From Seribacter sulfatis (GTDB lineage: Bacteria; Verrucomicrobiota; Verrucomicrobiia; Opitutales; Seribacteraceae): DNA of 16,399 nucleotides. Shown here piece by piece: positions 8,021 to 15,151 of the stretch (positions within the stretch are counted from its first letter, which is position 1; the number at the start of each line of letters is the position of its first letter). The notes under the pieces were generated by a model. The model was not told the origin of the DNA and did no database searches. It saw nothing but the letters and a program-made list of their open reading frames with translations. The position numbers and the translations under genes were made by a program. The stretch is taken from positions 1-16,399 of the forward strand of contig NZ_CAXLMO010000062.1 of assembly GCF_964187635.1 (NCBI RefSeq), in the 5' to 3' direction.

Positions 8021-9697
8021 GTGAGACGAATACGCCATTTTTGCCGGTTTATTTGTCTCGTTATCATCGTGGGGTTGATTCATCAATCCCATCAGGATTT
8101 CCTGGCCGACCTAAAGGAGAAGGGCCAACCGATACCACTTACCGAAGTGAAGGAAATCCTGCCCTTGGCATTCTCTCTTGGTCCCGATACGGATAATCCA
8201 TCTACACTTCAGGCACTTGATCAAAATGAAAACCTTCTGGGAATGGTGACCCAAACCTCTCCCGAAGGAGATTCGGCAATCGGATTCTCCGGCCCTACGA
8301 ATGTAATGGTTATCTGGGATCAGGATCAAAAGGTGTCTTCTGTCTCTATTCGTTCGAGTGGGGACACGGTTGATCATGTGGATGCGATTATTGAAGAGCC
8401 TGCTTTTTTTGAGCAATTCACTGGGATGACACGGAAGGAACTCGCTCAATCCAATAAAATAGAAGCTGTATCCGGGGCCACCCTAACCAGCTTAGCAATT
8501 GTGGACGCAATCTCCCTTCGCTTTGGTGGGGAAAAACAGGCAAGCCGATTTCCGAATCCGATTCAAATCGAAGAGGTGCAAGAACATATTCCGGCGGCAT
8601 CTCAATTGATTCCCTCTGCCACCCACCCTTCCCTCCTAGAAATTTTGGATATCAATGGTACCAAGTTGGGGCAGACCGGAAGAAGCTCACCCCATGCTGA
8701 CCAGATCATTGGGTATCAGGGACCGGTGGATTCTCTATTAGTTTTTGATACCAATGGTTCACTCACAGGGATGAAAATACGATCGAGCTTTGAAAACGAA
8801 CCCTATGCGGACTACCCCAATGACGACGCCTACTTCGCCTCGCTGTTTACTGGCCGGTCCATTTCTCAACTTGCAGACATGAACCTGACCGAGGAAGAAG
8901 TCGAAGGGGTATCCGGAGCCACCATGACCAGTATGGCCATGGCCGAGGGCATTGTTAAAACCGCCACGATTTGGGAGCAGGAAAAATTGCTGAACCAAGA
9001 GGCCAAAAAATCATTCATCAACTGGAAGGCCAGGGATTATGGATCGCTTGCCGTTATTCTGCTTGCTGGTTTTGTGGCTTTTAACAAACGGGGGAAAACC
9101 AAATTTTTTCGCGTATCCCTTCAAGTCCTACTGGTTTGCTATCTTGGATTGGTAAATGGAGACATTCTCTCCCAGGCCCTTTTTGCAGGGTGGGCCCAAA
9201 GCGGTGTGCCATGGGAGCGTGCTCCGATTCTTGCCCTGCTCACTTTCGCTGCATTGCTCGTACCCATGACTACCGGCAAGGCTTTTTATTGCCATCAGCT
9301 ATGTCCACACGGGGCAGCCCAGCAATGGATGAGAAAATTCAGAAAAAACCCGGTTCGCCTCCCCAAGAAATTGGATGGGATTCTCAAATTTTTGCCCGTA
9401 GGATTACTTGGACTTGTCGTTATTTTCGCTTTTACTGCTTCCGCTCGTGAAGTGGCCATCCTTGAACCCTTTGATGCCTATGTCTGGGAAGTTGCCGGTG
9501 GAATCACAATTGCCATTGCCTTGCTTAGCTTAGTTGCATCCGCCTTCGTCCCAATGGCCTACTGCCGCTATGGCTGCCCAACAGGGGCCATGCTTAAACT
9601 CTTTGAATTTGGAAAAAACGATCAGGGATGGAGCCGGAGAGATTACTTTAGCTTTGCCCTTCTTGTTCTCTCGATTCTTCTATATTTATTCATTTGA
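8021..9697 (+). CDS. NosR/PceC-like membrane protein with two FMN-binding domains and CX3CP motifs
   Basis: The protein has 558 residues. An in-frame TAG lies directly before GTG 8021, so GTG is the earliest possible start. It has an N-terminal hydrophobic anchor (10-22). Two tandem FMN_bind domains follow (about 45-165 and 185-315); each ends in VSGAT-x-TS, with T154 and T301 the predicted covalent FMN sites. The two copies align along their length (for example IRSS and FTG blocks) but have diverged. About six membrane spans follow from residue 340, carrying two C-x3-C-P motifs, C424/C428 (CHQLCPHG) and C515/C519 (CRYGCPTG), which in NosR, NapH and PceC ligate iron-sulfur clusters. The C-terminal ferredoxin domain of NosR is absent, so the layout is closer to PceC but with a duplicated flavin domain. 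It probably moves electrons between the membrane or cytoplasm and extracytosolic flavins. Its stop overlaps the ApbE start. Confidence 0.9.
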   Translation: MRRIRHFCRFICLVIIVGLIHQSHQDFLADLKEKGQPIPLTEVKEILPLAFSLGPDTDNPSTLQALDQNENLLGMVTQTSPEGDSAIGFSGPTNVMVIWDQDQKVSSVSIRSSGDTVDHVDAIIEEPAFFEQFTGMTRKELAQSNKIEAVSGATLTSLAIVDAISLRFGGEKQASRFPNPIQIEEVQEHIPAASQLIPSATHPSLLEILDINGTKLGQTGRSSPHADQIIGYQGPVDSLLVFDTNGSLTGMKIRSSFENEPYADYPNDDAYFASLFTGRSISQLADMNLTEEEVEGVSGATMTSMAMAEGIVKTATIWEQEKLLNQEAKKSFINWKARDYGSLAVILLAGFVAFNKRGKTKFFRVSLQVLLVCYLGLVNGDILSQALFAGWAQSGVPWERAPILALLTFAALLVPMTTGKAFYCHQLCPHGAAQQWMRKFRKNPVRLPKKLDGILKFLPVGLLGLVVIFAFTASAREVAILEPFDAYVWEVAGGITIAIALLSLVASAFVPMAYCRYGCPTGAMLKLFEFGKNDQGWSRRDYFSFALLVLSILLYLFI

Positions 9698-10731
9698 ATC
9701 TGCACATTCCAGTATTTCTTACCATTATCCTTTGCCTTTGCGGATGTTCGGAAAACACGGTCTCGGATAGCCCATCAATCACTGAACTTAAAGGGAAAGC
9801 CCTAGGCACCACATGGTCTGTCAAAGTACTTACCACTACCCATTTCAGAATTGAGGACTTAAGAACTGATATCAGCCAAAAACTCGAAGGTTGCGATAAA
9901 ATCTTTTCTCACTGGCGACCGGATTCTGAGCTTTATCAATTTAATGGTGCCCTGACCACAACGCCCATATCCATTCATCCACAATTGCTTGCTCTTTTAA
10001 AGCATTCCAAATGGATACATAAACAAAGTGGCGGAACCTTCGATCCCACCATCGCCCCAGTTGTAAACTTATGGGGATTCGGACCGGTTGGAAAAACAAG
10101 ATCCACCATTCCGACTGACAAGCAAATTAGCGGGGCATTATCATTAACCGGAATGAACAAAGTTGAACTTTTACACAAAGGGTTAGTCCGAAAAAAACTA
10201 CCCACCCTGCAACTTGATTTTTCCGGATCAGCCAAGGGCGAAATCATTGATCAAATTTGTACCCTGCTCCAAGGCTGGAATTTTAATAATTTCCTAGTTG
10301 AGATTGGAGGAGAAGTCCGAGCCCATGGTAAAGGTAGAAACGGGAAGGGTTGGGTCGTCGGCCTAGAAAATGGAGGGACAGGTAAAGATTCCCTGAAACC
10401 TGTAAACCTTAGAAACTATTCAGTGGCTACATCCGGAACTTATCAACTCAATAAGCCTTATCCCTATTCTAACCAGAGTGCTTCGCACTTAATGGATCCA
10501 CGAACAGGCCGACCAGTGGATCACGACCTGATTGCAGTTAATGCGTTTGCTCCTTCTGCAAGGGATGCGGATGCATGGGCGACTGCACTAATGATACTGG
10601 GGCCAAAAGAAGGTATGGAAAAAGCGGAGGAGTTGGATATGGTCGCCCGTTTTTGCTCTACTCAAAATGGGCGAATGAAAATAAGCTTTAGTACAGCATA
10701 CCAAAGACTTTATCTATCTGATATTCCATAA
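9694..10731 (+). CDS. apbE: ApbE family FAD:protein FMN transferase (lipoprotein)
   Basis: This enzyme transfers FMN from FAD to a threonine or serine of an SGAT-type motif on exported proteins and needs Mg2+. The 345-residue product has a lipoprotein signal (IILCLCGC, lipidated C18), so it acts at the outside of the membrane. Family blocks are seen in order: LGTTWSVKV (38-46), FSHWRPDSELYQFN (71-84), GGTFDPTIAPVVNLWGFG (113-130), LDFSGSAKGEIIDQI (174-188), LVEIGGEVRAHGKG (201-214), VATSGTY (244-250), MDPRTGRPV (267-275) and the metal-binding DADAWATAL (291-299). The TTG start at 9694 overlaps the previous gene's TGA in TTGA, which implies translational coupling; the next in-frame Met lies deep in the domain, so TTG is forced. 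Its obvious substrate is the upstream protein with two SGAT sites. It is the last gene of the run. Confidence 0.95.
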   Translation: MNLHIPVFLTIILCLCGCSENTVSDSPSITELKGKALGTTWSVKVLTTTHFRIEDLRTDISQKLEGCDKIFSHWRPDSELYQFNGALTTTPISIHPQLLALLKHSKWIHKQSGGTFDPTIAPVVNLWGFGPVGKTRSTIPTDKQISGALSLTGMNKVELLHKGLVRKKLPTLQLDFSGSAKGEIIDQICTLLQGWNFNNFLVEIGGEVRAHGKGRNGKGWVVGLENGGTGKDSLKPVNLRNYSVATSGTYQLNKPYPYSNQSASHLMDPRTGRPVDHDLIAVNAFAPSARDADAWATALMILGPKEGMEKAEELDMVARFCSTQNGRMKISFSTAYQRLYLSDIP

Positions 10732-11009
10732 ATCTTCTTGTCTTTTTTCAGGTATCAAAGGAAAGTTTTCCTTCCTCCATAAATTCCAGCACGATTGCGT
10801 GAGTGTAGTTAGATGCAAATGAAATTAAACACAGTACTGGTAGGCCTATTCCCCTATTATATGAGTCCTCAATTATTATTTCTCCGAACCGATAGTCTTC
10901 CACGGGTTGGTGGTTTCGATTCGTCAAAGCGGATTATCCAGTTAGAATCCAATATAGTCTAAAATAAGATTTTGATTTTTTCACTGAGCCCTAGTTTAAT
11001 CTCCCCAAA
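10732..11009. other. Intergenic region between the two plus-strand operons
   Basis: This is the longest gene-free stretch in the window, 278 bases. I see no ORF with coding character on either strand, no tRNA and no repeat. Near its left end AAGGAA-AGTT-TTCCTT (10758-10773) can form a six-pair hairpin, 27 bases past the ApbE stop. It is not followed by a T-run and is AT-rich, so it is at best a weak terminator. The right end holds the candidate promoter of the next operon. Confidence 0.5.
10972..11000 (+). promoter_or_regulatory. Candidate sigma-70 promoter of the second sulfatase operon
   Basis: TTGATT (10972-10977), a 17-base spacer and TTTAAT (10995-11000) resemble a sigma-70 promoter, with the -10 box at five of six matches and the -35 box at four of six. 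It ends only nine bases before the sulfatase ATG, so the transcript would be nearly leaderless. An alternative further upstream is possible (TATAGT at 10953-10958), but no matching -35 box was found for it. Confidence 0.3.
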
Positions 11010-12752
11010 ATGATAAAAATTAAATTATTCCTCAAGGCATTTTTAGTTCATTTGTCTTTTTACATTCCTGCTCTCTCTTTTGGCGAACAACCGAATGTCA
11101 TTCTGATCATGACTGATGACCAAGGTTACGGCGACTTAAGTTGCCATGGCAATCCAATTCTCAAAACGCCAAACTTGGATCGATTACATGCCAATTCAAT
11201 TCGCCTGACAAATTATCATGTAAGTCCATTTTGTACGCCCACCCGCGCGGCATTAATGACGGGACGTTATCCTGCCCGTACCGGTGCCTACAGAACAAGC
11301 AGTGGGCGCAGTAATTTACACCATGATGAAATAACCATGGCGAACTACTTTACAGATGCAGGGTACAAAACTGGATTGATTGCGAAGTGGCATCTCGGTG
11401 ACAACGCTCCCTGCCGCCCCCAAGACCGTGGATTCCAGGATGTGCTTTGGCACAAAGGCGGCGGTATCGGACAGGCACCTGATTTTTGGGGCAATAACCA
11501 ATTCGATGACACTTACGAACGTAATGGAAAACAAGAGAGATTCAAAGGATATGCCACGGATGTTTGGTTTAAGGAATCGATGACATTCATTGAAAAAAAC
11601 CAAAAGGATCCATTCTTTCTATACTTGGCTACCAATGCCCCCCACTCCCCCTACCGGGTACCTGAAAAATGGTCGGCACCTTATCGCAAAAAGGTAACTT
11701 GGAAATTTGGGGCTGAATTTTACGGTATGATCGCAAACCTAGATCATAATATCGGACTGCTAAGGAAACAACTGGATGAACTCGATATCGCGAAGAACAC
11801 GATTTTCATATTCACAACTGATAACGGGACAGCTAAAGGAAATGGGGGCCCTGGCGGAGATTTGAAAGGGTACCGGGGTTTCAATGCTGGAATGCGCGGA
11901 CAAAAATCGACTATGTTTGAAGGTGGGCACCGAGTCCCCTTTTTTATTCACTGGCCAGACGGTGGTTTAATGGGTGGGCAAGACCGGAAAAACCTGACCG
12001 CTCACCTCGATGTTTTACCCACTTTGGCAGAACTTTGTGGATTGAAGATTGAGACTAAACAGAAACTGGATGGGAAATCGTTTGCAAACTATCTTGGCGA
12101 TCCTCTAACAAAACCACACCGCGAACACTTAGTCATTCAAATGCATGGCGGTGCTCGATTTGTGAAAAAAGAAAGCCCTTGGTTTATGTCCTGCGTATTA
12201 GAGGGCGATTGGAGATTACTGGAAGGTGAAAAACTTTATGATGTTTCAAATGATCTAATGCAGCGCCAAGATATTGCGAATAAGCATCCTCAAGTGGTGG
12301 CAAGGCTTCGTGGATTGTATGAAAAATTTTGGAAATCAGTCTCTTTTCGAATGACCCCAGTTTGCCTGGATCTTGGCAATCCTAACGAAAACCCCACGCT
12401 CTTGTGCTCCCAAGACTGGAGATTGGAAATCGGGAACCCGCCTTGGAATTTTAGCGAAATCAATCAGTACAAAAAAATTACCGGACCGTGGCATGTGAAG
12501 GTTAAACAGACCGGGAAATATCGTTTTACGCTGCGTCAATTCCCCGAAGTGGCAAAAAAACCTCTCCGAGCCGTTCGGGCAAAAATTCGAATTGCAGGGA
12601 AGGAAATGTCCAGACCAATTCCCCCTGGTGTTAACGGTGTTCAATTTGAACTTTCGTTAAGGACCGGGGAAACAACCCTAGAGACTTTTCTCTACACAGA
12701 TAACGAACAAATCGGTGGTGCATATTTCACCGAGGTTGAGTATTTAAAATAA
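11010..12752 (+). CDS. Exported arylsulfatase (sulfatase family S1) with C-terminal beta domain
   Basis: This is a 580-residue sulfatase with a Sec signal peptide at residues 1-25 (ending LSFG before EQPNV). Catalytic features seen are D36-D37 (MTDDQGYGD), C75-T-P-T-R79 with C75 as formylglycine precursor, AKWH (K126, H128), APH with H212, TDNG (D271, N272) and QKS with K299. The sulfatase fold ends near residue 445. About 130 further residues (448-580, containing TGPWHVKVKQTGKYRFTLR and ending GGAYFTEVEYLK) look like a beta-sandwich of the kind seen on other PVC arylsulfatases, perhaps for glycan binding or packing against the catalytic domain. It opens a second plus-strand run; the next gene begins five bases after its stop. 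The GGPGGDLKGYRGFNAG loop after the DNG motif distinguishes it from the other two sulfatases. The substrate is unknown. Confidence 0.95.
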   Translation: MIKIKLFLKAFLVHLSFYIPALSFGEQPNVILIMTDDQGYGDLSCHGNPILKTPNLDRLHANSIRLTNYHVSPFCTPTRAALMTGRYPARTGAYRTSSGRSNLHHDEITMANYFTDAGYKTGLIAKWHLGDNAPCRPQDRGFQDVLWHKGGGIGQAPDFWGNNQFDDTYERNGKQERFKGYATDVWFKESMTFIEKNQKDPFFLYLATNAPHSPYRVPEKWSAPYRKKVTWKFGAEFYGMIANLDHNIGLLRKQLDELDIAKNTIFIFTTDNGTAKGNGGPGGDLKGYRGFNAGMRGQKSTMFEGGHRVPFFIHWPDGGLMGGQDRKNLTAHLDVLPTLAELCGLKIETKQKLDGKSFANYLGDPLTKPHREHLVIQMHGGARFVKKESPWFMSCVLEGDWRLLEGEKLYDVSNDLMQRQDIANKHPQVVARLRGLYEKFWKSVSFRMTPVCLDLGNPNENPTLLCSQDWRLEIGNPPWNFSEINQYKKITGPWHVKVKQTGKYRFTLRQFPEVAKKPLRAVRAKIRIAGKEMSRPIPPGVNGVQFELSLRTGETTLETFLYTDNEQIGGAYFTEVEYLK

Positions 12753-12757
12753 TCCTA

Positions 12758-13525
12758 ATGATAAACATTAAAAACCTTATAATCGTAGTATTTCTAGTGT
12801 TTGGAGTTCAAACCATTGCTTTTACGGAGCCTTCTCCAAAGCAGGTTACAATTAGATCGAAGTTTATTGCGGGGAGTAAAAAAGGCGAAGAGGTTCTTTC
12901 AGCACCTTCGATTACTACTCTTCTTGGACAATCCGCACAGATTAGTATTACGTCCCCAAGGAAAAATGTACCAATTGATGAAAAGGAAAAACTTCAGGAT
13001 GGGATTCGCTTAAATCTCAAAGTTCTGGAAACTTCGAACGGTCTTTTGATTAAAGGATATGCCTTTGTGGGAATCCATAACCCGGAGAAACTTGATCGCG
13101 ATGTTGAGTTTTTAGGCTTATTTAAAGACGATCTGATTGAATCAGAAGTAGATGACGCAGATAAGTGGGCGGAAGAGATCCAGTTGAGTGGCACATTTAG
13201 AATTCGAGGGAAAGGATACGCGTCGCTATCGACTTCCAATGGAAACTTTTGGGTGGAGGAAGGGAAATTCTCATCAGGCTATAAACTTATCGAATTAGAC
13301 TTATCCAAGTCGCAACCATCCGCTCTTATTCAAAAAGGTGAAAAACAGGCTTGGGTAGGACTCCGACTGGGGAGCTCAATTGGTCAATTAGATATGGTCA
13401 AATCTTTCAAAGATGGAGGAATGCTTTTTGTCAAAGAGGTCGAATCGGGTGATAAATTTTCCTTATCCATGCAAAGACGGAATGGCGAAAAACTGAAAGT
13501 GGAAATAGTTGCCACTTTAAATTAG
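12758..13525 (+). CDS. Exported protein with a secretin-like motif, function unknown
   Basis: I do not recognise this 255-residue protein as a whole. It has a hydrophobic N-terminal signal (about 1-22). Residues about 29-105 resemble the region of type II/III secretion and pilus secretins just before the pore strands: VTIRSKFIAGSKKGEEVLS, then APSITTLLGQSAQISI, then a predicted strand LNLKVLETSNGLLIKG. The pore-forming remainder and the late VPxLxxIPxLG-type signature of true secretins are absent, and the length is far below a secretin, so it is not a pore subunit as read. Residues 152-255 contain GNFWVEEGKFSSGYKLIELD and QAWVGLRLGSSIG and are otherwise unknown. It begins five bases after the sulfatase stop, so the two are very probably cotranscribed. 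Coding quality looks normal and no frameshift is evident. Confidence 0.8.
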   Translation: MINIKNLIIVVFLVFGVQTIAFTEPSPKQVTIRSKFIAGSKKGEEVLSAPSITTLLGQSAQISITSPRKNVPIDEKEKLQDGIRLNLKVLETSNGLLIKGYAFVGIHNPEKLDRDVEFLGLFKDDLIESEVDDADKWAEEIQLSGTFRIRGKGYASLSTSNGNFWVEEGKFSSGYKLIELDLSKSQPSALIQKGEKQAWVGLRLGSSIGQLDMVKSFKDGGMLFVKEVESGDKFSLSMQRRNGEKLKVEIVATLN

Positions 13526-13588
13526 TAAGCCCCCCCTCTTCGCTTTAATCCCTTGCCAAAGGAAAAACCAGCACTCTAGGGTAATGAG

Positions 13589-14527
13589 ATGAAAGCCATA
13601 CATCCTACCACCCTTGTCATCCTTTTCATTTGTACTGCTCTGAGTTCGTGCATTGAATTTGAAAGTCAGGATCTGGTCTATCACCATGATAATGAAAAAG
13701 ATGAATTAAGAGTAACCCTGACTTACGAAGGTATCTTTGGAAATCTCGATAAGGGGGAGTATTCACGAAAAAATCGTAACGATGTCGGGACCCACAACAG
13801 TTTGAATCAATTGCAGATTGATCAATTGGAATCAGTTCTTAAGGAGAAAAGAGCTTTCTTTTTTAGTAATTGGATATTTGAATATAGTGCATCTTCAAGT
13901 ACCAAGATGCTTGAAAAGATAATAAAAGGAAATGGGCAAGGAAAGTTTGGAGAACCGGAAAGGAAACTAATCAAATTACTGCTTGATAATATCGAAGTCC
14001 AAAATATCGGTTTCTACAAAAATAATGCCGACCAGCTGTGTGGAAGCCAAACCGTAAGAATTTCGAATGTTTCTGCAATTATTCCTTTGGCCAACCAAGT
14101 GATCGGTCGACTGGTGAAAGCCCATATTCAAGAAATGCGTGAAGAGAGAGAGGAAAAAGTACCAAACAGCTTCACCACAGAGACAATTAATTTGATCGAA
14201 ACCAAGGTTAGGGACGATTTTCCCTTCATTAAGATCCAGGGCAACTTGATTACGATCTCTCTGATTATGACACCTCCCGATCAGGAAAGAATTTCCAAAT
14301 CCACACTGAAGGATCTTCCAAAAGGTGCGAGGATCGAATTTCAGGACGAAGCCTTACTGATAAAAATAGGCACTGGGCATGCACAACAAAGTAGGCTCAG
14401 CAAGAAATGCTTTGAAGGGTATTGGCCTAATGCTCTTAACCATATTCAGGCAAATCATAAAAAACTGATGAGAAAGCCCAGGAAGGTAGAGTCACGACTT
14501 AAAAAGTTTCTTTCAGGAAAAGACTAG
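13589..14527 (+). CDS. Putative lipoprotein of unknown function
   Basis: The 312-residue product begins with a lipoprotein signal peptide (TTLVILFICTALSSC; lipobox LSSC with C21 lipidated), so it should sit on the outer face of a membrane. The rest has no domain I can name. It is mixed alpha/beta, rich in Lys and Glu, with a charged helical stretch around residues 183-195 (HIQEMREEREEK) and a strongly basic tail (KKLMRKPRKVESRLKKFL). Two cysteines other than the lipid anchor occur, in QLCGSQ and KKCFEG. It lies 63 bases after the secretin-motif gene and 68 bases before the sigma factor, all on the same strand, so it could belong to either unit. I would not assign a function. The ATG at 13589 is the only start that retains the lipobox near the N-terminus. 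Confidence 0.75.
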   Translation: MKAIHPTTLVILFICTALSSCIEFESQDLVYHHDNEKDELRVTLTYEGIFGNLDKGEYSRKNRNDVGTHNSLNQLQIDQLESVLKEKRAFFFSNWIFEYSASSSTKMLEKIIKGNGQGKFGEPERKLIKLLLDNIEVQNIGFYKNNADQLCGSQTVRISNVSAIIPLANQVIGRLVKAHIQEMREEREEKVPNSFTTETINLIETKVRDDFPFIKIQGNLITISLIMTPPDQERISKSTLKDLPKGARIEFQDEALLIKIGTGHAQQSRLSKKCFEGYWPNALNHIQANHKKLMRKPRKVESRLKKFLSGKD

Positions 14528-14595
14528 AAAGAAAAATAGTATATATTCGTTAAAGTTCTTTGGTTTGCGGAGAATAAAGAAAACCACTCTACACA

Positions 14596-15135
14596 TTGAC
14601 TACACTCGAATCAGAAGAAGAAAAGAATCACCGCTTTCTCAGCTTATTCACCGCAAATGAATCATCGATACATGCGTATGTAAGGAGGCTGGTATATCGC
14701 AGAGAAGATGCATCAGATGTGATGCAAAAGATTGCCATTGTTTTATGGAAAAAATTTGATCAGTTACAATCAGATGATGATTTCCGAAAATGGTCTTTTG
14801 GAGTGGCCCGATTCGAAGTCCTTGCCTGGCGACGAGATTTAGCTAGGGAAAGAGAAAGGCTGGTTCTCTCAACCGAAACGATTGAACTCATGGCCGAGGA
14901 ATTGGATCGTAACGCTGAGCAATTGGATCTGGAAAAAGAAGCCATTCTTCAGCACTGCTTAGGCAAACTCAAAAAAGATCAACGATCCGCCTTACAGGAT
15001 ATGTATGACGACGAATCAAACACTCCTGCACTGGCACAAAAATTTGGCAAAAGTATAACTGGATTCTATCAATGGATCTACCGTATTCGCCAAAGACTTA
15101 CCGAATGCGCCAAGCAAGTCGCGGATGCAAGATGA
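14596..15135 (+). CDS. ECF-type RNA polymerase sigma factor, Rhodopirellula/Verrucomicrobium family
   Basis: The 179-residue sigma-70 family factor matches the Rhodopirellula/Verrucomicrobium ECF group (TIGR02989-like). The sigma-2 region spans about 12-82, with the hallmark FLSLFTANESSIHAYVRRLV, then DASDVMQKIAIVLWKKFDQ, then FRKWSFGVARFEVLAWRRD. Sigma-4 spans about 115-168 (LKKDQRSALQDMYDD, then a helix-turn-helix around TPALAQKFGKSITGFYQWIYRIRQRL). It directs RNA polymerase to its regulon in the cytoplasm. TTG at 14596 is the assigned start: an in-frame TAA lies at 14575-14577 and no ATG occurs before residue 43, inside sigma-2. The FecR-like gene follows after 16 bases, the usual partner in these bacteria. 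A weak TGGTTT-N14-AAACCA dyad precedes it. The regulon cannot be read here, but the sulfatase operon just upstream is a natural candidate. Confidence 0.93.
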   Translation: MTTLESEEEKNHRFLSLFTANESSIHAYVRRLVYRREDASDVMQKIAIVLWKKFDQLQSDDDFRKWSFGVARFEVLAWRRDLARERERLVLSTETIELMAEELDRNAEQLDLEKEAILQHCLGKLKKDQRSALQDMYDDESNTPALAQKFGKSITGFYQWIYRIRQRLTECAKQVADAR

Positions 15136-15151
15136 TTTCCCATTAAACAAG

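Noticed and set aside
10758..10773. AAGGAA-AGTT-TTCCTT hairpin as a rho-independent terminator after apbE
   Set aside because: The stem is AT-rich and short and no run of T follows, so I mention it only in the intergenic description.
12758..13525. Complete type II secretion secretin
   Set aside because: It is only 255 residues, lacks N-domains, the pore strands and the late secretin signature, and has no secretion system genes nearby.
14561..14586. TGGTTT-N14-AAACCA dyad before the sigma factor
   Set aside because: A six-base dyad with a free spacer is expected by chance at this length. No promoter elements could be aligned with it.
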